64,000 nucleotides of DNA, taken from assembly GCF_003149535.1 (NCBI RefSeq), contig NZ_QGDB01000002.1, positions 186,001 to 250,000 of the forward strand, written 5' to 3'. Each line of letters starts with the position of its first letter. Position 1 is the stretch's first letter. Under the pieces are notes generated by a model. It saw nothing but the letters and a program-made list of their open reading frames with translations. It had not been told where the DNA came from and made no database searches. Positions 48,755 through 57,123 of this stretch are shown here, piece by piece. Position numbers and translations under genes: made by a program. This stretch comes from Falsochrobactrum shanghaiense. Lineage in GTDB: Bacteria > Pseudomonadota > Alphaproteobacteria > Rhizobiales > Rhizobiaceae.

Positions 48755-48786
48755 AAGCCGGGGCCTTTCGCTCCGGCTTTTTGTTG
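48755..48786 (+). terminator. Rho-independent terminator of guaB
   Basis: AAGCCGG and CCGGCTT form a 7-bp GC-rich stem with an 11-base loop, followed by TTTTGTTG, 25 bp after the guaB stop. Confidence 0.88.
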
Positions 48787-48854
48787 TGTTTTGGCGATTG
48801 CCTTTTCCCTGCAAGGAAGGCTATGCCCGACTGAGCAGATGCAAAGGAGTGACA

Positions 48855-50144
48855 ATGCGGCTTGGCGGACGCCTTCAGGCGGCAATAGAGGTTCTGAACG
48901 ATATTGAAACGGGCAAGCGCCCGGCTTTCGATGCGCTCAAGGATTGGGGCGCAGCACACCGTTTTGCGGGAGCGGGCGACCGTGCCGTGATCGGCAATAT
49001 CGTTTATGACGCCTTGCGGCGCAAACTCTCCATTGCCTGGCGCATGGATGAGGACGATGCGCGCGCGCTGGCCTATGGGGCTTTGCTTTCTGACGGCGGC
49101 ATGGAGATTGCCGCAATCGATGCGGCTTTTGAAGGCGACCGCTTTGCGCCTGCCTTGCTGGAGCAGCCAAGGCGTGCCGCATGGGAAAGCCGCAATCTCG
49201 ATGAGGCGGAGCCTCATATTCGCGCCGATGTGCCGCAATGGTGCGCGCCTTCGCTTGAAGCCTTGTTCGGCACACGCTGGGTGGAGGAGGCGGCGGCACT
49301 TGCCACGCGCCCGCCGGTCGATCTGCGCGTCAATGCCTTGAAATCAACCCCGCAGGCGGTTCTCAGCGCGCTGGAAAAGGCCGGGGCCGACAAGACTGCG
49401 CTTCTCGAACAGGCTTTGCGCATTGCGCCGATCGAAGCGCTTGGCCGTCACCCCAATATCCAGACTGATCAGGCTTTTCTTGATGGCTGGTTCGAGGTGC
49501 AGGATCTCGGATCGCAGCTTGCGGCAAGAATGGCAGGCGCGCAACCGGGCGAGCAGGTGCTTGATTATTGCGCGGGCGCAGGCGGCAAGACGCTGGCGCT
49601 GGCTGCTGTCATGGGCAATAGCGGCCAGATTCACGCCTATGATGCCGAACGTGCGCGGCTTTCGCCCATGCATGAAAGATTGCAGCGCGCAGGCGTTCGC
49701 AATACGCAGGTGCATGGAAATCTCGATGCGCTGGCACCGCTCGTCGAACGGATGGACCTCGTTCTCACCGATGCGCCATGTACGGGCTCGGGGACATGGC
49801 GGCGCAGGCCGGACGCCAAATGGCGCCTCAATGAACAGCAGCTTGAGCGCCGCATGCAGGATCAGCATGAGGTGCTGCAATCGGCGCGGCATTATGTGAA
49901 GCCGGGCGGCAGGCTCGCTTATGTGACCTGCTCGCTGTTTGCCGAGGAAAACACGCAGCAGATCGAGCGTTTTCTGGCGGAAAATGCCGATTTTACCGAA
50001 ATTGCGCCGGAAACCCTGTGGAATGGCGTGGTTTCGGATGCGGCGTCAATTGCGCCGGTATATCCGTCCCATGGCTGCGTCTTGTCGCCCCTGTCCACCG
50101 GGACGGACGGATTTTATGTGAGCATCTTGCGCAAGGAAAGCTGA
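48855..50144 (+). CDS. rsmB: RsmB-family 16S rRNA (cytosine-C5)-methyltransferase
   Basis: A 429-residue SAM-dependent RNA methyltransferase of the RsmB/NOP2 family, expected to make m5C967 in 16S rRNA. The N-terminal NusB-like RNA-binding part is followed by the Rossmann domain: EQVLDYCAGAGGKTLALA (SAM binding, near 240), then the two catalytic motifs with cysteine, DAPCTGSGTWRRRPD and YVTCSLFAEEN. The ATG at 48855 has AAAGGAG seven bases upstream. Length equals E. coli RsmB (429). It may head a short operon with the two following genes. Confidence 0.88.
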   Translation: MRLGGRLQAAIEVLNDIETGKRPAFDALKDWGAAHRFAGAGDRAVIGNIVYDALRRKLSIAWRMDEDDARALAYGALLSDGGMEIAAIDAAFEGDRFAPALLEQPRRAAWESRNLDEAEPHIRADVPQWCAPSLEALFGTRWVEEAAALATRPPVDLRVNALKSTPQAVLSALEKAGADKTALLEQALRIAPIEALGRHPNIQTDQAFLDGWFEVQDLGSQLAARMAGAQPGEQVLDYCAGAGGKTLALAAVMGNSGQIHAYDAERARLSPMHERLQRAGVRNTQVHGNLDALAPLVERMDLVLTDAPCTGSGTWRRRPDAKWRLNEQQLERRMQDQHEVLQSARHYVKPGGRLAYVTCSLFAEENTQQIERFLAENADFTEIAPETLWNGVVSDAASIAPVYPSHGCVLSPLSTGTDGFYVSILRKES

Positions 50145-50156
50145 GCCGGGGAAGAT

Positions 50157-50612
50157 ATGCCAGCAAACAGAATAGCCGAGCCTGATTTCAGGGAGCGCGT
50201 CGAGGAAAGCTTTGGCCGGCAGGCCGCGATGAAGCTGATCGGCGCGGAACTGACGCGCTGTGAACCGGGTATCGTCGAAATCGAAATGCCGTTTCGCGAC
50301 GAACTCACTCAGCAGCATGGCATTCTTCATGCGGGCATGATTTCCGCCGCTCTCGATTCCGCCTGCGGCTATGCAGCACTCACCCTGATGCCGCCTGAAG
50401 CGGCCGTTCTGACCATCGAATTCAAGGTCAATCTTCTGGCGCCGGGCAAGGGCGACCGGTTTTTGTTTCGTGGCGAAGTCACCAAGCCGGGGCGCACCAT
50501 CATGGTCAGCGACGGGCAGGCTTTTGCGGTGACGGACACGAATGTACGCCTGATCGCCACCATGACCGGCACCATGATGGTGGTGCAGGATCGCGAGGGA
50601 TTGCAGGGATGA
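50157..50612 (+). CDS. PaaI-family hotdog thioesterase
   Basis: A 151-residue hotdog-fold acyl-CoA thioesterase of the PaaI/DUF4442 group. The family motif HGxxHAGxxxxxxD is seen in QQHGILHAGMISAALDSACG near residue 60 with the catalytic Asp/oxyanion elements, followed by LTIEFKVNLLAPGKGDRF. PaaI members hydrolyse phenylacetyl- or other small acyl-CoAs; the substrate here is unknown. It starts 12 bp after rsmB and overlaps the nucleosidase gene by four bases (ATGA), so the three genes are probably co-transcribed. Confidence 0.87.
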   Translation: MPANRIAEPDFRERVEESFGRQAAMKLIGAELTRCEPGIVEIEMPFRDELTQQHGILHAGMISAALDSACGYAALTLMPPEAAVLTIEFKVNLLAPGKGDRFLFRGEVTKPGRTIMVSDGQAFAVTDTNVRLIATMTGTMMVVQDREGLQG

Positions 50613-51259
50613 TAAAGACCGTCGCCGGAAAGCGCCTTCTCTATGTCATGGCTGCAGAATCGGAATATGGGGCGCATCTGCGCACGCTTTTTACGCCGCT
50701 GATTATCGGCATCGGGCCGGTCGAAGCGGCGATCAATCTTTCGCGTTGCCTTGCCCGATTGGAACATCGCGGCGAGCGGCCCGATCTGGTTGTGTCTCTG
50801 GGGTCAGCCGGTTCAGCGAAACTCCCGCAGACGGAAGTTTTTCAGGTCTCCTCGGTTTCCTATCGCGATATGGATGCCTCGCCGCTCGGTTTTGAAAAGG
50901 GGTGCACGCCGCTTCTCGACCTGCCTGCGCGCATTGATCTGCCCTGCCTGGTGCCCGGCCTTGCCAGCGCATCGCTTTCGACCGGGGCCAATATCATATC
51001 GGGCCGCGCCTATGACGCTATCGAGGCCGATATGGTCGATATGGAGACCTATGCCTGCCTGCGCGCTTGCCAGCTTCACGGGGTTGCGCTGGCGGGGCTG
51101 CGCGGCATATCCGATGGCGCGAAGGAACTGGAGCATGTGGGCGACTGGACGCAATATCTTCACATCGTCGATGAAAAGCTTGCAGGAGCGATTATCCGGC
51201 TCGAAGAGGCGCTTTGCGCAGGTGCGATGCTATTTCCTGACATGGACATGTCAGTATAG
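50609..51259 (+). CDS. 5'-methylthioadenosine/S-adenosylhomocysteine nucleosidase family protein
   Basis: A 216-residue phosphorylase/nucleosidase of the MTAN type, cleaving MTA or SAH to adenine and the thioribose. Key parts: the N-terminal AAESEY with a Glu near 17 (water activation in MTAN), LVVSLGSAGSAKL near 68, EADMVDMETYA near 142 (ribose-binding Met-Glu) and GISDGAKE near 168 with the catalytic Asp. It is slightly short for the family (about 230). It is co-translated with the upstream thioesterase. Confidence 0.85.
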   Translation: MIKTVAGKRLLYVMAAESEYGAHLRTLFTPLIIGIGPVEAAINLSRCLARLEHRGERPDLVVSLGSAGSAKLPQTEVFQVSSVSYRDMDASPLGFEKGCTPLLDLPARIDLPCLVPGLASASLSTGANIISGRAYDAIEADMVDMETYACLRACQLHGVALAGLRGISDGAKELEHVGDWTQYLHIVDEKLAGAIIRLEEALCAGAMLFPDMDMSV

Positions 51260-51260
51260 A

Positions 51261-51291
51261 TCGCGTTTTCTGTTTGATTGTTGAAACGCGA
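51261..51291. terminator. Weak hairpin between the nucleosidase gene and guaA
   Basis: TCGCGTTT and AAACGCGA form a perfect 8-bp stem with a 15-base loop starting two bases after the nucleosidase stop. The following bases (CACTTCTTCC) are only weakly pyrimidine-rich. It may end the rsmB transcript or act as a guaA leader structure. Confidence 0.4.
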
Positions 51292-51337
51292 CACTTCTTC
51301 CATTGCTTTTCCGGCGCTTTTTATCTAGATGCTGCAC

Positions 51338-52897
51338 ATGAGCACGGCACATCCCGACACTATCCTTATCATCGACTTTGGCAGCCAGGTCACGCAGCTG
51401 ATTGCACGCCGCGTGCGCGAGGCCGGGGTCTATTCCGAAATCGTTCCTTTCCAGTCTGCGGAAGATGCTTTCAAGCGCATCAATCCCAGGGCTGTGATCC
51501 TGTCGGGCAGTCCGCATTCGACCACCGATATTGGCAGTCCGCGCGCGCCGCAGGAAATTTTCGAAGCCGGAATTCCGGTGCTGGGCATCTGCTATGGCGA
51601 GCAGACCATGTGCGAGCAACTCGGCGGCAAGGTCGAAAGCGGCCATGATCGCGAATTTGGTCGTGCTTTTCTTGAAGTGCAGGAAGACAGCGCGCTGTTT
51701 GCAGGCATCTGGGCCAAGGGCACGCGCCATCAGGTCTGGATGAGCCATGGCGACCGCGTTACCTCGCTGCCGGAAGGCTTCAAGGTTATCGGCACATCGC
51801 CCAATGCGCCTTTCGCGGCGATCTCGGATGAGAAGCGCAAATATTTCGCCGTGCAGTTTCACCCCGAAGTGGTGCATACGCCTGACGGCGCAAAGCTGCT
51901 GGAGAATTTTGTCCATAATATTGCAGGCATCAAGCCCGACTGGACCATGTCCGCCTATCGCGAGCAGGCGGTGGAAGCCATTCGCAAGCAGGTGGGCAAG
52001 GGCAAGGTCATCTGCGCGCTTTCAGGCGGCGTCGATTCCTCGGTTGCGGCTCTGCTGGCGCATGAAGCCATCGGCGATCAGCTCACCTGTATCCTTGTCG
52101 ATCACGGATTGATGCGCAAAGGCGAGGCCGCTCAGGTCGTGGAAATGTTCCGCGAACATTACAATCTGCCGCTGATTCTTGTCGATGCGTCCGACCGCTT
52201 CATTTCGCAGCTTGAAGGCGAGGTGGACCCGGAAAAGAAGCGCAAGACGATTGGGCGTCTTTTCATCGAAGTATTCGAGGAAGAAGCGAAGAAACTCGGC
52301 GGCGCGGATTTCCTCGTGCAAGGCACGCTCTATCCCGATGTGATCGAAAGCGTTTCCTTCACCGGCGGCCCTTCCGTCACCATCAAGTCGCATCACAATG
52401 TCGGTGGCTTGCCGGAGCGCATGAAAATGCAGCTTGTCGAACCGCTGCGCGAACTCTTCAAGGATGAAGTGCGCCTGCTGGGCAAGGAACTGGGGCTTCC
52501 TGACAGTTTCATCGGGCGTCATCCGTTCCCCGGTCCGGGTCTTGCCATTCGCTGCCCCGGCGGCATTACGCGCGAGAAGCTTGAAATCCTGCGTGAAGCC
52601 GATGCGATCTATCTCGACGAAATCCGCAAGGCCGGTCTTTACGACGCGATCTGGCAGGCTTTCGCAGTGCTTCTGCCGGTCCAGACGGTTGGCGTCATGG
52701 GCGATGGCCGCACTTACGAATTCGTCTGTGCGCTGCGCGCGGTGACTTCCGTTGACGGCATGACCGCTGATTTTTATCACTATGACATGAACTTCCTTGG
52801 CAATGCGGCGACCCGCATCATCAATGAAGTGCGCGGCATCAACCGCGTGGTCTATGACGTGACCTCGAAGCCGCCCGGCACGATCGAGTGGGAATGA
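51338..52897 (+). CDS. guaA: GMP synthase (glutamine-hydrolysing)
   Basis: Makes GMP from XMP, glutamine and ATP. The 519-residue product has an N-terminal class I glutamine amidotransferase domain with nucleophile Cys85 in GICYGEQ and the FHPEV His/Glu pair, an ATP-pyrophosphatase domain with the PP-loop SGGVDSS near 234, and a C-terminal dimerisation domain ending KPPGTIEWE, the invariant family tail. An ATG at 51329 is an alternative start; neither shows a strong ribosome-binding site. It works with guaB upstream. Confidence 0.97.
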   Translation: MSTAHPDTILIIDFGSQVTQLIARRVREAGVYSEIVPFQSAEDAFKRINPRAVILSGSPHSTTDIGSPRAPQEIFEAGIPVLGICYGEQTMCEQLGGKVESGHDREFGRAFLEVQEDSALFAGIWAKGTRHQVWMSHGDRVTSLPEGFKVIGTSPNAPFAAISDEKRKYFAVQFHPEVVHTPDGAKLLENFVHNIAGIKPDWTMSAYREQAVEAIRKQVGKGKVICALSGGVDSSVAALLAHEAIGDQLTCILVDHGLMRKGEAAQVVEMFREHYNLPLILVDASDRFISQLEGEVDPEKKRKTIGRLFIEVFEEEAKKLGGADFLVQGTLYPDVIESVSFTGGPSVTIKSHHNVGGLPERMKMQLVEPLRELFKDEVRLLGKELGLPDSFIGRHPFPGPGLAIRCPGGITREKLEILREADAIYLDEIRKAGLYDAIWQAFAVLLPVQTVGVMGDGRTYEFVCALRAVTSVDGMTADFYHYDMNFLGNAATRIINEVRGINRVVYDVTSKPPGTIEWE

Positions 52898-53015
52898 TTC
52901 AGGTCCATCCGAACGCTGCCAATGGTTGCCGATTGCCGCATATAAGTCATTGAAACCATTATAGCTTTTGACGGCATGATTGACTGCTCTGTGACACCAT
53001 TGGTGATTGCACCGA

Positions 53016-53975
53016 TCAGCCTGGATATATGCGTTGTTCGAGAGGGGTTTCGGCGATCATCGTCTGCAATATGGAGATGAGCGCTTTCTCGGCCCGGTTC
53101 TGGCTCTTCTCCGTATTGACCGCCAGATATACGTCGATCGCGGGTGGATTGTCATAGGGCGGCAGGCGCCAGAGCTGGCCATCGGCAACATCGCGTTGAG
53201 CGACATGGATGGGCAGTGCCCCGATCCCAAGTCCGCTGACGATCATCCGCCGCACTTCCTCAAGGCTCGATGATGCCCCCACGACATCAGGAAGAAGTTT
53301 TGCTTCGGTGCGGAGCAATGCGACCGGGCGCAGGACATCGGAAATATGGTCGGTATGAAAAGAGACCGATGGCTCACCTCTGAGATCCTTGAGGTTTAAG
53401 CCTTTCTTGCCGAAGTACCGATGGTGCGGGCCGCAGAAAAATCCGAAAAACTCACGATACATCATCGTATATTCCATCATCGGTTCGCGAACGCTCACCA
53501 GACACAGCCCGAAAGAGGTGCGTCGCTCGCGGACTTGCCGCAGCACCTCCAGGCTTGTGGCGACATTGATCGTCAAGGTCGCGCGCGGATGTTGCTGGTG
53601 GAAAAGGGTGAGCGCCCGATCAAAAATCGGCGTAACGATATGACTTGCAGCGGTAATCGTTACATGGCCGCTCACATCATTGCCCACGCCGCTTACAAGC
53701 TGGGGCAATTGCGAAATTGCCCCGAAAACCTCGATGCTCTGGTCATAGAGCAGCTTGCCCGCGTCGGTGAGTTCAAAATGTGTGGCATTTCGTTCGACCA
53801 GGCGCTGCCCGATCCGGTCCTCAAGACGGCGCAAGGCGTTGCTGACGGTCGGCTGCTTGAGATTGAGCCGTTCGGCCGCGCGCGTGATGCCCTTGACTTC
53901 CGCAATCACGGCAAAAGTCCGCAGCAGGTTCCAGTCGAGATCCCAGACCAGACGTTCAGGTCGATGCAATGCCAT
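53016..53975 (-). CDS. LysR-family transcriptional regulator of the amide/amino-acid locus
   Basis: A roughly 319-residue LysR-type regulator. The HTH (about 14-72) contains GITRAAERLNLKQPTVSNALRRLEDRIG, and the effector domain follows (SGHVTITAASHIVTPIFDRAL). It is divergent from the amino-acid binding protein, with 135 bp between starts, the standard arrangement for an LTTR that activates its neighbour. It is therefore the probable controller of the ten genes from 54111 to 63061. Its inducer would be a pathway compound. An ATG four codons upstream (53987) is possible. Confidence 0.9.
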   Translation of the reverse strand: MALHRPERLVWDLDWNLLRTFAVIAEVKGITRAAERLNLKQPTVSNALRRLEDRIGQRLVERNATHFELTDAGKLLYDQSIEVFGAISQLPQLVSGVGNDVSGHVTITAASHIVTPIFDRALTLFHQQHPRATLTINVATSLEVLRQVRERRTSFGLCLVSVREPMMEYTMMYREFFGFFCGPHHRYFGKKGLNLKDLRGEPSVSFHTDHISDVLRPVALLRTEAKLLPDVVGASSSLEEVRRMIVSGLGIGALPIHVAQRDVADGQLWRLPPYDNPPAIDVYLAVNTEKSQNRAEKALISILQTMIAETPLEQRIYPG

Positions 53976-54110
53976 TGTGATTCCCATTCACCAAAACTAT
54001 GCTAACTATTTTCAATATCTATTTGCGAAATGCATTCATAAAAGCAATCATCGAAACCGGAAGGTGCAAAACGCTCCAATCAGAACCAATCCAGAGGAAG
54101 TCGGAATATC
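53976..54110. promoter_or_regulatory. Divergent LysR / importer promoter region
   Basis: AT-rich (54000-54060), with the partly symmetric ATTTGCGAAATGCATTCAT that contains T-N11-A spacing typical of LysR-type binding sites. No exact operator can be fixed by eye. Confidence 0.4.
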
Positions 54111-54890
54111 ATGAGGAACATGCTTACAGGTCTCTTGGCCGCCGTTGCCGTTGCTGCCGCATTTGTCGCCGTCCCGGCCAAGGCGGACGATCTTGAAAAG
54201 ATCAAGGCGTCGGGAGAATTGAAGATTGCCATGAGCGGACAATATCCGCCCTTCAATTTCGTCAATGAAAAGAACGAAGTCGTTGGATTCGACGCATCCA
54301 TCGGTTCGGCGATTGCCGAGCGCATGGGGCTCAAGCCGCAGCTTATTACGACCGCCTGGGATGGCATCGTCGCTGGCCTTCGCGCCGGTAAGTTCGACAC
54401 GGTGGTCGGCTCCATGACCATCACGCCTGAACGCGAGAAAGCTGTGGATTTCGTCGGCCCCTATTATCATGCCGGTCGCGCCGTATTCGTGAAGGAAGAT
54501 TCCCCGGCTCAGAAACTGGAAGACCTGAAAGGCAAGACCCTTGGCGTCACGCTGGGCGAAACCCATGAAAAATGGGCGCGCGAGCAGGGCGGTTGGACGC
54601 TGCGCACCTATAAGGGCCTGCCGGAACTGATGCTGGAACTCAATGCTGGACGCATTGACGCGATTGTCGTCGACAATATTCCTGTCATGGTGGCGATCAA
54701 GGAAACCGGGCAGAAAGTGCGCAAGCTCGAAACGCCGGACATTGAAGGCGGCAGCGTGGCCATCGGCATTGCCATCCGCAAGAACAATCCGGAACTCAAG
54801 GCCGCGATGCAGAAGGCGCTGGACGAGATCATGGCCGACGGCACCTATGAAAAAATCTCCATGGAATGGGTCGGCAGCGATATTCGCTAA
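54111..54890 (+). CDS. ABC transporter substrate-binding protein, polar amino acid family (SBP_bac_3)
   Basis: A 259-residue periplasmic protein with a Sec signal (1 to about 25, ending AKA-DD). The mature domain is typical of family 3: LKIAMSGQYPPFNFVNEKNEVVGFD, GSMTITPEREKAVDFVGPYY near 103 and a C-terminal closing helix. Such proteins bind amino acids, opines or related amines. The genes behind it suggest a substrate carrying amide or N-acyl groups. A perfect 44-bp palindrome follows directly, before the permease genes. Confidence 0.92.
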   Translation: MRNMLTGLLAAVAVAAAFVAVPAKADDLEKIKASGELKIAMSGQYPPFNFVNEKNEVVGFDASIGSAIAERMGLKPQLITTAWDGIVAGLRAGKFDTVVGSMTITPEREKAVDFVGPYYHAGRAVFVKEDSPAQKLEDLKGKTLGVTLGETHEKWAREQGGWTLRTYKGLPELMLELNAGRIDAIVVDNIPVMVAIKETGQKVRKLETPDIEGGSVAIGIAIRKNNPELKAAMQKALDEIMADGTYEKISMEWVGSDIR

Positions 54891-54898
54891 AAGCCTTT

Positions 54899-54942
54899 GC
54901 CACCCTGGCCCGGTCGATTATAATCGACCGGGCCAGGGTGGC
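54899..54942. repeat. Perfect 44-bp palindrome between binding-protein and permease genes
   Basis: Two 22-base arms, starting GCCACCCTGGCCCGG and ending CCGGGCCAGGGTGGC, are exact reverse complements without a loop. It starts nine bases after the binding-protein stop. In RNA it forms a very stable stem that could cause partial termination or protect the upstream message, raising binding-protein yield over permease. As DNA it could also be a mobile palindromic unit. Confidence 0.9.
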
Positions 54943-55019
54943 CGTTAAATGAATCTGGAACATTGATGTCGATCGATCTGATCCGATCTGTTCCAGAAAT
55001 CGAATGACCGGAGTTTCCG

Positions 55020-55667
55020 ATGGATTTTGCGTTAATGCAGCGCGTCCTCCCGTTCTTTCTGGAGGCGGCGTGGGTCACTGTGCAGATTTCTGCGCTGTCG
55101 CTGCTGCTGGGGTTTGTAATAGCCGCCATTCTCGTTAGTGCACGCCTTTCCCGCTCGGCTATCCTGCGAGGAATTGCGACAGCTTATGTCAGCATATTCC
55201 GTGGTACGCCCTGTCTGGTGCAGCTTTTCATTCTTTATTTCGGCGGGCCGCAGATCGGTATCAATCTGGAGCCTTTCGCAGCCGGCGTGATCGGGCTGGG
55301 CCTCAATATCGGCGCTTATATGTCGGAATCAATCCGTGGTGCGGTTCTAAGCGTTGATCGCGGCCAGATGGAAGCAGCGCGCTCCATCGGTTTCGGACGC
55401 GGCCAGACCATGCGGCTTGTCGTGCTGCCGCAGGCAGCGCGGCTGATGATCCGTCCTCTCGGCGTCAATGCCATAGCGCTTGTGAAAGGCTCGGCGCTGG
55501 TTTCGACCATTTCGGTGGTCGAGCTGACCTATACGGCGCAGCGCTTTATCGGCTCGACTTACAAGCCCTTCGAGATATTCGGCGTTGCCGCCGTGCTTTA
55601 TATGATCATCATTTACGTCATGGCGCGCGGGGTTGATTTCCTCGACAAGCGCTTTGCGGCGCAGTAA
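55020..55667 (+). CDS. Amino-acid ABC transporter permease (HisM/GltK type)
   Basis: A 215-residue permease with about five helices. The amino-acid-importer signatures SIFRGTPCLVQLFILYFGGP near 60 and the EAA loop EAARSIGFGRGQTMRLVVLPQAARL near 118 are both present. It is the first of two permeases, 11 bp before the second. The proteins probably form a heterodimer, since both are present and slightly different. Confidence 0.92.
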   Translation: MDFALMQRVLPFFLEAAWVTVQISALSLLLGFVIAAILVSARLSRSAILRGIATAYVSIFRGTPCLVQLFILYFGGPQIGINLEPFAAGVIGLGLNIGAYMSESIRGAVLSVDRGQMEAARSIGFGRGQTMRLVVLPQAARLMIRPLGVNAIALVKGSALVSTISVVELTYTAQRFIGSTYKPFEIFGVAAVLYMIIIYVMARGVDFLDKRFAAQ

Positions 55668-55678
55668 GGGAGGCGGAG

Positions 55679-56338
55679 ATGCAGGCTCTCGATTTCAGCA
55701 TCGTCACGCCCTATACGAATCTGCTTTTGACCGGACTCTGGTGGACGCTGGTTCTCACCGTTGCTTCGGCCTTTCTCAGCTTCGTGCTCGGGATTATATT
55801 TGCGCTTGTGGTGCTTTATGCCCCTGCGGTCCTTGCGTGGCCGGTGCGCTTCTTCATGTGGCTGTTCATGGGCACGCCGCTTCTGTTGCAGCTTTTCCTG
55901 ATCTATTTCGGGCTGGTGCAGATCGGCATCGACATTCCGGCTCTGGGCGCGGGCATCATCGGCCTGAGCCTGCATTTCGCAGTCTATAATGCCGATATTA
56001 TCCGCGCGGGCATCGTTGCGGTCGATCCGGGCCAGACGGAAGGCGCGCGCTCCATCGGTTTCAGCCGCGGGCAGGCGTTACGCTATATCGTCATCCCGCA
56101 GGCCGTGCGCAACACGATCCCGCCCATCGGCAACAATATGATTGTGCTGCTGAAGGACTCGTCGCTGGTTTCCATTATCGGCATTGCAGAACTGGTGCAT
56201 AGCGCGCAGCTTGCCATCAGCGAAACCTTCAGCCCGTTCGAATTCTATATTACCGTTGCCGCCATTTATTACGCGGTCAACCTCATTCTCGAAGCTGCAT
56301 TGCGGCGTATTGAAAGAAAAGTGGAGGTCACGCGATGA
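55679..56338 (+). CDS. Amino-acid ABC transporter permease (HisQ/GltJ type)
   Basis: A 219-residue permease similar in build to its neighbour, with [21 protein letters not shown] near 58 and the EAA loop [25 protein letters not shown] near 120. Its stop overlaps the ATPase start by four bases (ATGA), which indicates co-translation of the importer subunits. Confidence 0.92.
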   Translation: MQALDFSIVTPYTNLLLTGLWWTLVLTVASAFLSFVLGIIFALVVLYAPAVLAWPVRFFMWLFMGTPLLLQLFLIYFGLVQIGIDIPALGAGIIGLSLHFAVYNADIIRAGIVAVDPGQTEGARSIGFSRGQALRYIVIPQAVRNTIPPIGNNMIVLLKDSSLVSIIGIAELVHSAQLAISETFSPFEFYITVAAIYYAVNLILEAALRRIERKVEVTR

Positions 56339-57108
56339 GCAGCCCCAATTCCACCAGGCCAATGGTTGCAGTCAAGGGCGCCCGCAAGGCCTATGGCGAG
56401 CTGGAAGTACTCAAGAGCATCGACCTGTCGGTTGCGCGTGGCCAGATCGTGGCGATCATCGGCCCCAGCGGTTCGGGCAAGAGCACGCTTCTGCGCTCGA
56501 TCAATCATCTCGAGACACTCAATGGCGGCGAGGTATGGCTCGACGGCGTGCAGGTCAACCAGCCCCTGACGGGATCGGCCTTCGAGCGGCACATCAATTC
56601 GGTGCGCCAGCAAATGGGCATGGTGTTTCAGCACTTCAATCTGTTTCCGCATCTCACGGTGCTGGAAAATATCACGCTCGGCCCGATAAAGCTTAAAGGA
56701 TTGTCGAAGGAGGCTGCGCACAAGCTGGCGCATGAACTTCTCTCCAAGGTCGGTCTTGCCGACAAGATCGACGTCTACCCCTCGCGCTTGTCGGGCGGGC
56801 AGAAGCAGCGCGTGGCGATCGCGCGCGCACTCGCCATGCAGCCCAAGGTGATGCTGTTCGACGAGGCGACATCGGCTCTCGATCCGGAACTGGTGGACGA
56901 GGTGAACGCGGTCATGAAGCAGCTTGCCACCGAACATATGACCATGCTGATCGTCACCCACGAGATGCGTTTTGCGGGCGAAGTCGCCGACCGTATCCTG
57001 TTCATGGATGGCGGTGTGGTGGTGGAAGAAGGCCCGCCCGAGCAGATATTGCGTGATCCGACGCAGGAGCGCACGCGCGCATTCCTCAGAAAATATCTGG
57101 CGGCTTGA
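56335..57108 (+). CDS. Amino-acid ABC transporter ATP-binding protein (GlnQ/HisP type)
   Basis: A 257-residue ATPase with Walker [11 protein letters not shown]-loop [13 protein letters not shown], signature LSGGQKQR, Walker [16 protein letters not shown] and H-loop VTHEM, all diagnostic of polar-amino-acid importers. It completes the importer of this locus. The catabolic genes start 15 bp downstream without an obvious terminator, so they probably share the transcript. Confidence 0.94.
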   Translation: MSSPNSTRPMVAVKGARKAYGELEVLKSIDLSVARGQIVAIIGPSGSGKSTLLRSINHLETLNGGEVWLDGVQVNQPLTGSAFERHINSVRQQMGMVFQHFNLFPHLTVLENITLGPIKLKGLSKEAAHKLAHELLSKVGLADKIDVYPSRLSGGQKQRVAIARALAMQPKVMLFDEATSALDPELVDEVNAVMKQLATEHMTMLIVTHEMRFAGEVADRILFMDGGVVVEEGPPEQILRDPTQERTRAFLRKYLAA

Positions 57109-57123
57109 GGAGGGGGCGTCAGG

